Notes under the pieces: model-generated
The model's input: the letters and a program-made list of their open reading frames with translations, nothing else
The model's database searches: none
Told to the model about the DNA's origin: nothing
Position numbers and translations under genes: made by a program
Shown: positions 57,769-64,000 of the stretch, piece by piece
How the letters are laid out: every line of letters starts with the position of its first letter
Numbering within the stretch: position 1 is the stretch's first letter
DNA from: Atherinomorus stipes
Taxonomy: Eukaryota > Chordata > Actinopteri > Atheriniformes > Atherinidae
Direction: 5' to 3'
NCBI GenBank assembly: GCA_023101725.1
Contig: JALJCO010003425.1
Span: 409,501 to 473,500 of the forward strand
DNA length: 64,000 nt

Positions 57769-58110
57769 GAGACAATTCACTCATTTTGTCTTTAGGCTAA
57801 AGAAGTCACAAAGTTGGCAGTGGCAGCAGATCGGTTGTAGAGGAGCAATCTAAAAGAGACAGCTTCATAACTTCCTCAGCCTGTTGTCATAACACAAGCC
57901 CTGGATGTGAAACTCATTCATTTATGTCTTGGTAACTACTGAAGCATGCAGGTAGTAGGATTTTCACGATACTAAAATTTCATTCTCGATACTGATACTA
58001 AAGATGGTGGTCGATACTTGATACTATTTTTCGATACTCAAGAGGAGAAAAATCACAAAAAAATAAATAAAATGAATAATAACAAAAAAAATTATTGATA
58101 AATATGAGAA
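57769..58110. other. No gene; CGATAC-rich patch
   Basis: 57970-58045 has repeated CGATAC/GATACT words, a pattern seen in dispersed fish repeats. Otherwise nothing is recognised. Confidence 0.45.
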
Positions 58111-58115
58111 AAGAG

Positions 58116-58285
58116 GGATGGATCCGCACGCGGAATTAGCTCCACAGATGATTTATTGGTTTCACAGAGTAACGTTTCGGGCTCAGCCCTTCTTCAGACT
58201 TCGAGGAAGGGCTGAGCCTGAAACGATACTCTGTGAAACCAATAAATCCTCTGTGGGAGCTAATTCCAGCTGTGCGGATCCATCC
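58116..58285. repeat. Long imperfect inverted repeat (about 77-80-bp arms)
   Basis: GGATGGATCCGCACGCGGAA...GGGCTCAGCCCTTC (58116-58192) is repeated in inverse at 58206-58285 (GAAGGGCTGAGCC...GTGCGGATCCATCC) with a few mismatches and a 13-base spacer. RNA from it would fold into a long hairpin. Likely a foldback element or an inverted duplication. Confidence 0.9.
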
Positions 58286-58361
58286 TTTCTTCTTTATCTG
58301 CGTTTTCTTGTGATCCAGCAGCACCTGGTTTGAGACTTTTCTTGGGATGTGTGTGATTCTT

Positions 58362-59440
58362 CCGTACCGTACCGTCTTGTTCCGCTTATCCGGGATCGGG
58401 TCGCGGCGGCAGCTGCCTAAGCAGGAAGCCCAGACTTCCCTCACCCCGGCCACAGCCGCCAGCTCATCCGGGGGGATCCTGAGGCGTTCCCAGGCCAGCT
58501 GGGAGACGTAGTCCCTCCAGCGTGTCCTGGGTCTCCCCCGGGGTCTGGTCCCGGTGGGACGTGCCTGGAACACCTCACCAGGGAGGCGTCCAGGAGGCAT
58601 CCTGACCAGATGCCCGAGCCTTCTCATCTGGCTCCTCTCTATACGAAGGAGCAGCGGCTCTACTTTGAGTCCCTCCCGGATGACCGAGCTCCTCACCCTA
58701 TCTCTAAGGGAGAGCCCGGCCCCCCTGCGGAGGAAACTCATTTCAGCGCTTGTACCCGCGATCTGGTTCTTTGGGTCATGACCCACAGCTCATGGCCATA
58801 GGTGAGGGGGGGACGTAGATGGACGGTAAATCCAGAGCTTCTCCTTCTTCAACTCCTTCTTCACCACGACGGACCGATGCAGAGTCTTCATCACTGCAGA
58901 TGCCGCACCGATCCGTCTGTCCATCTCCCGCTCCATTTTTCCCTCACTCGTGAACAAGACCCCGAGATACTTAAACTCCTCCACCTGGGGCAGGACCTCC
59001 CCCCGACCCGGAGAGGACACTCCCCCCTTTTCCGGGCGAGGACCATGGTCTCGGATTTGGAGCTGCTGAATTTCATCCCGGCCGCTTCACACTCGGCTGC
59101 AAATCGCCCCAGCGAGAGCCGGAGATCACGGCCCGATGACGCCAACAGAACCACATCATCTGCAAACAGCAGAGACCCGATCCTGAGGCCACCAAACCGG
59201 ATCCCCTCAACACCTCGGCTGCGCCTAGAAATCCTGTCCATAAAGGTTATGAACAGGATCGGCGATAAAGGGCAGCCTTGGTGGAGTCCAACTCTCACCG
59301 GGAATGGATCCGACCTACAGCCGGAAATGCGGACCAAGCTCTGGCACCGGTCGTACAGGGACCGGACAGCTCCAACAAGGGGGTCCGGCACCCCGTACTC
59401 CCGGAGCACCCCCCACAGGAATCCCCGGGGGACAAAAATC
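58362..59440 (-). mobile_element. RTE-like LINE, 5' truncated, minus strand
   Basis: Sense blocks: LREYGVPDPLVGAVRSLYDR, GLHQGCPLSPILFITFMDRI (motif B), GSLLFADDVVLLASSGRDLR (motif C), AAGMKFSSSKSETMVLARK, VEEFKYLGVLFTSEGKMERE, MSFLRRGAGLSLRDRVRSS and RRLGHLVRMPPGRLPGEVFQ. It ends after WASCLGSCRRDPIPDKRNK with almost no 3' UTR and a short TACGG repeat. The domain order and tail fit RTE-type elements, though clade assignment is by pattern. There are frameshifts near 59000 and 58800, and the 5' part of the reverse transcriptase and the endonuclease are missing. Confidence 0.82.
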
Positions 59441-60139
59441 GAACGAGCTTGTATGCACTACACTGGTTGCAGTCAGCAGCTAACAACAAACACTGCACGT
59501 GTACCTTGTGTTACGCTGTGAGCTAAATGTTTTCATGGTGACTGGTAGGGCTGGGTGACATGACTAAAATCCCATATCCAGATATAACTCATTTTATATC
59601 ATGATAACGATATAAATTTGTATCTAATTTGTAACATGGATATGCTGTTTAATCATATACTGAACAAACAAAGGTAGGAGGAACTAATTGTTTCTTTTAT
59701 TTCACTGTCTCTAAGCAGGATGTGTTGGTGTCATGTGATGTGATGTATTATAATGTAAATCAGACGTGAATCATGTCAGAGTGATTTGTGTAAAATAAGA
59801 CAATGTTTGTCCTTCTTTCTACCAGGATCATAGCTGTGCATCGCCTGGTTGTCTGACTTCTCTGAAGTCCATAATCCACCAATTCATGGGAAGAGTAAAG
59901 GATGGAGTGAGAAAGACAGAAAAAATACCAGCTGGGAAAAGATGAAGACTTCAAAGTGTCTTTTGGAGGATCTGAGAGAGAAGAAACTCCTAAATGAAGA
60001 ACTTAAGATCTGAGTTAGATGTGATATTTGTATCTGATTACAAACACACCTGATATGTTAGTGTGTGTGTGTGTGTGTGTGTAATAGAATGTGTATATAT
60101 TATAGATATGTGTGTGTAGAAACTCATTTTACCACGCTA
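59441..60139. other. No gene recognised; (GT)n at 60061-60082
   Basis: An AT-rich stretch with GATATAA-type words near 59570-59620 that resemble a dispersed repeat, and a GT microsatellite of about 11 units. No coding signal. Confidence 0.5.
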
Positions 60140-60400
60140 CACCATGGAGCGCCACAGGAAGTCATTCCTGCCAGCGGCCATCAAACTGTACAGTTCATCA
60201 CTCTGATAGCATTTCATTATTTACTTCATTTTGGGATCTCCTTATGTGCAATAATAATAAGTATTGAGGAGCACTGTTGTACATACTGAGATTTCGTCTC
60301 ATTTTTATTATTATATATTGGTATTCTTAAATGTTATTTCTTGTATCATGTTAATATAGGAAGAGTTGCAATTTTACTTTTTTATTTGAGTTTATTTTTA
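60140..60400 (+). mobile_element. LINE 3' end fragment (last ORF2 codons and 3' UTR)
   Basis: 60144-60206 reads MERHRKSFLPAAIKLYSSSL and a stop, the terminal peptide of many fish CR1/L2-type ORF2 proteins (R-x-K-S-F-x-P-A-A-I-x-L-x-N/S). An AT-rich 3' UTR follows. The rest of the element is missing and the right end is not sharp. Confidence 0.6.
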
Positions 60401-60924
60401 CTTTTTTCACTTCATTTTAAAAATTTTAGCTATTCTTACACTCTCTACGTCTGTAAATGGGAGTAAAACAAAAAAGAATTTACCACAAGGGATTGATGAA
60501 GTAATTCTGATATAAATTGTTACAGATGTAATTAAACATTTTAAATATTTAATGTATTTTTTTCTGTCATTAATGTGCAGATTAAGTAGGTAATTAGGTA
60601 TCATTAACTTTTATTTGTGAATGTTATAGTAGACAAATGAGGATATGTATTTATGTATATTTGCATTGTTACTGTTATTAAGTGTAGAAGTGTGATCAGT
60701 GTAGAGATGACAGTAATGGTAGTCTTAGTGTAAATTAACGCGCACACACATACACACATATGTCACAACCAGTAGTCGAGTTGTAAAAAAGTTTCAGGGG
60801 GGATGGAAAAAACTCATTGGAGATTCTCTTTAAAATCTACCATCCAAGCATATTTTTTACCGGCCAAAATATTAAACCATTTTACACACATATATTTTTA
60901 GGCTGTTATTACAGTATTATACTG

Positions 60925-60985
60925 GATGCCCCGGTGACCCTGAACTGGATAAGCGGTACAGAACATGACTGACTGACTGTGCAAG
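60925..60985 (+). mobile_element. RTE/SINE-type 3' tail inside the hAT element
   Basis: CCGGTGACCCTGAACTGGAT then AAGCGGTACAGAACATGACT and GACTGACTG is the standard end of many fish RTE-like LINEs and SINEs, with a short simple-repeat tail (GACT)n. Only this end is present. Confidence 0.65.
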
Positions 60986-61229
60986 GTTACCAAGAAACTA
61001 GAACAAGAAAAACATATTTGTATTTAGTAAACTGGTCATTTCTGAATTCATTAATTTGAAACTTCCTGGTCAGACTCCTCGTTCTCTATTTTGTGCTTTC
61101 ACACAGTCCATGAAATCTGCCCTCCTGGTCCTGACAGTCCTGCAGCATTACAGCCTGGTGGAGCATAGCTACTCCCTGGTCTCTGGAGAACAGCTGGACA
61201 TTAAGGAGATCTGACAGTGTCTCCCAGTC

Positions 61230-61260
61230 ATTTATTTTATTTTATTTTATTTTATTTTTA
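61230..61260. repeat. (TTTTA)n microsatellite
   Basis: About six units of TTTTA/ATTTT in the interior of the 3.1-kb hAT element. Confidence 0.85.
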
Positions 61261-64000
61261 CTTGTTTCAGTGTTTTGAAACCCCCTTCACAACCTTTTGC
61301 TGCTTAAATGGAGGGGAAATCATTTACAGCTGGAAAGATGCTTTAACAAAACAAAATTATATACAAATGATCATTAAAAAGAATAAAAATGTGGCATGTC
61401 AGTGCGTCCTTCACCTTTAAGGTGAACGGTGGGCGTCACTGACGTAGCCTACAAAGAGAGGCGCGTGCATGGCGCACGCTCGTACACACTTTGCAGTGAG
61501 CTTTGTGGTGGTGGCGGCGTGCCATCCTTATTGGACCACGCCAGACCATATTTCCATCTAAACGACTGAACTCTTCAGCCTCCTAAGATCTGTGACGGTC
61601 ATCGGCTGGGTTCGTTGGTTCTCTTTCTGCTTCCTTTGGGAACGCATGCAGGCGTGTGCGTATTGTGGGCTTGCGGCTTGTCCCGGGGTAAGTCCCTTCA
61701 CTGCCTTGTTTGCGGATGGCTAAATACTGTGGCTGACTCCGAATTCTGCCTCAGATTCTGGGCTGTTGTGGGATTCAGCCACATTGGTTGTGGCTCTCCC
61801 CACCCTCCTGCTGCACACAGGAGCACATGCCTTTGTCTCGCCGGCAGGTAAGGTGCTTTACTCATTTCAGCTCATGATTAACCATTCGGCATATTTATCA
61901 GTGTCATTTTCTTCAGGCACGAAGTGCGCAGTGTGCGTGGCCGACCTTGGAGTCGCCTCTTCCGTTAGGGGTGCCGTTGTTTTGTCCGGGTTTGTTTCTT
62001 CACCTCATCCTTCCATAAGATCTCTGGTGGGTGTTAGTACGCCCACGAGGGAATGGACAATTACCAGCCAACTGTAATTGCTAATATTGTTCAGCAGCTT
62101 TCTCCCCATGTGGTGAGTTCTGTTTTTTTCCCTCAGCTGCTGCATGTTGCTTGCTGCATGCCCCTTTGCTGCATGAGTGTGCTGTTGCATCATTGCTGTG
62201 CCCCTTGTCCTAACTCTTGTTTTTTTTTCTTTGTCTATTTTGCTTAGTTATTATTGCATGTTGTGCTCTGTTTGTGATTCTTATTTTGTTCATTTGTTTA
62301 AGCTTGCTAAGTATTGTTTAACCTGTGTTTTTGTTTTTTTACTAACCCTGGGGAATTAAAGGGACAATGTGAAGTTTAGGAGTGTACTGCTGGTGAAGCT
62401 GTTGCTATAGCACAGTCCTAGTTCTTTAATTAGAGGCCTATTTTAATATTTTGTGCTGATGAAATGAATAAATAATGATTAAGTAATCCATCTCTCTTTA
62501 TTGTCCGACTTAGCGTGGCCTTTATGAAGTAGTTGGGCTAAGGCTGTTTGGTCCTGGGGCCAACATCCCCAGGTGGCGTTGTCTCTTTTCTGTTTAGCTG
62601 AGCTATCTCCGCTCATGTCACAAAAAGTTTATACTTAATAATAAGTTTGCACACATCTGTTTAAGACTGTAGTCTCAGTGTAGCAGAGATCCATTGGAGG
62701 TCTCTTAACAAACGGTGTAAAGCAGGTGGACTGTGACATGATGTTGCTGCTGCAGCTGAACAGAATCAGAATTCGACCCAAGTTGTTCCAGGAACCATTT
62801 TAATGCTCATACTTACCTACTGAGCTTCAATAGAGGCACATATCAACATTATTTATCAAGATGGAACAACAAGACGTTGGATCTGAGCGGATGAGTGAAA
62901 CTCCGCCCACCTGATTCCCCTTTCACTCGCCAGGGCAGTAAATGGAGCGGACCCTGACTAGTGCAGCCGGTGCCTTGCAACATCTCCAAAGCGCCGCTTC
63001 TCACTGAACTCTCTGGTTGGCGTGTAAATCTGCTGGTTTACTCTCCAGTTCACCGTGATTTCTGATGGAAGGCTGACCAGCTCCTAATAAAAGTCTCCAC
63101 ATATTAGCGCCACTTAATCAGCCCGAGCTAAACACTACTTGTTAGTAAACGGAGGTAACGTTGTGGGGGCGGGGGTTGGGTCTCATGCTTATGTCACAAA
63201 GGTGCGTTTGTGTGTGTTTGGGAATATGTGCATCGATTAAACATGTAGACGGTAGAGCAACATGAAGAAGAAATCCAACAAAATGAAGATTTAAAACATG
63301 AATAATTTGACAGAAACATTTACTCGCCATGTGGGATAGACCTCTGAGATTTACCCACCAAAAATTAACTGGTATTTGGCGCCTGGCGAGTGTTAATTTT
63401 GGACCCTGGCTGTGATGTTATCGGGCAACTTGTGATGAGTTTAGCGACTTTTGTATAGATTGATCAAAAGTAATGATTGAGATTCTGAGTCTTTAGTCAT
63501 GGCTCACCTGTGACTATCATCTTTTTTAAATACTCTCCGACATCGTGTTGTCCAGCCGCTCGTTTGGCCGTGCTGACTTTGCAGCGCAGCAGTCCTTCTC
63601 CGCTGCAGCTTGCGCGGCTCCCTCTGGCATCGGGCATCAACCAATCATGTTGCGTCATTGCATGTGCACGTGCCCCTGTGCCTTCAGATTTGATTTATTA
63701 TACTCAACATCCGTACTGTTTTCTGATAATGAAACGATTAAATGAGTATTGGTTATATTTCCAGGATTTACTGTAAAAGGGGGGGGTGGAATGGGGGGGA
63801 TGGCAGTTCTACAGGGGGGATGATTTTGATCATTTTTATTTCAGGGGGGATGCCATCCCCCCCATCACCCCTCAACTCGACTACTGGTCACAACCAAACA
63901 GAGCTGACCAATAGCACAATAAGGTGGCCATCCCTCAGGGGTAAACAGAAACTATCTACAATAATAGCCTACAGTGTCTTTTATTCTCAGCTACATCACG

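Larger units (their letters stand above)
60770..63886. mobile_element. Non-autonomous hAT element, 3117 bp, perfect 8-bp target duplication
   Basis: The ends are perfect inverted repeats: CAGTAGTCGAGTTG at the left and CAACTCGACTACTG at the right. Subterminal GGGGGGATGG words occur on both sides. GTCACAAC flanks it at 60762-60769 and 63887-63894. No hAT transposase frame is visible in 3.1 kb. It contains a small RTE-like tail (60925-60985), a TTTA repeat and about 2.5 kb of sequence I cannot assign (61440-63780). The intact duplication suggests relatively recent movement. Confidence 0.85.

Noticed and set aside
58554..59521. Plus-strand frames of up to 239 codons
   Set aside because: Antisense shadows of the GC-rich RTE-like LINE on the minus strand.

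Overview
This window is vertebrate DNA from a ray-finned fish, most likely a percomorph teleost. The evidence is the mix of transposable elements: L1-clade and L2/CR1-group LINEs side by side, an RTE-like LINE, a small chromodomain Ty3/Gypsy element, several non-autonomous hAT elements and tRNA-headed SINEs. There are also spliced exon remnants, and no bacterial gene organisation. I see no intact ordinary host gene. Almost everything recognisable is a transposable element, an element-derived tandem array, or the remains of one transposase-like gene.

Layout. 1-5720: a minus-strand L1-clade LINE (both ORFs, decayed) cut by a 692-bp poly(A) retroposon. 5819-6006: a SINE. 7222-11878: a 41-42-bp minisatellite that runs in frame into a LINE 3' end. 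12331-15104: a minus-strand L2-group LINE with an almost intact reverse transcriptase ORF. About 15390-17095: a plus-strand LINE whose ORF holds an 86-87-bp tandem expansion. 18091-22905: a 49-bp minisatellite split by a solo LTR. 23262-28098: a 20-bp minisatellite split by a Gypsy chromovirus (23587-26899) and by a small retroposon tail. 29254-30820: a TTAA-flanked DNA element carrying a SINE. 30988-35221: a 41-bp CpG-rich minisatellite split by a 307-bp foldback MITE. 37241-43912: a LINE-derived 61-bp array invaded by an inverted LINE and by two hAT elements, one inside the other.

45475-57768 holds the exons of a degraded plus-strand gene. In order it has C2H2 zinc fingers, a DDE-transposase-like core, a SAM-like segment and a conserved C-terminal region. 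It is broken by frameshifts and by at least three inserted elements. One of these carries a run of 118 G, and an intron holds a perfect 87-bp palindrome. 58116-63886 holds a long inverted repeat, a minus-strand RTE-like LINE, a short LINE tail and a 3.1-kb hAT element with a perfect 8-bp target duplication.

How it fits together. The region has acted as a sink: elements landed in tandem arrays, other elements landed in those, and the target duplications give the order of events. About a quarter of the window is minisatellite. Three of the arrays can be read as amplified pieces of the same short segment of LINE ORF2, just before the C-terminal LWN-LP motif. This is the most informative pattern I found. 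Scattered single-base dropouts inside several arrays, together with the G run, suggest that parts of the assembly here are poorly polished, so copy numbers and frames inside arrays should be treated as approximate.
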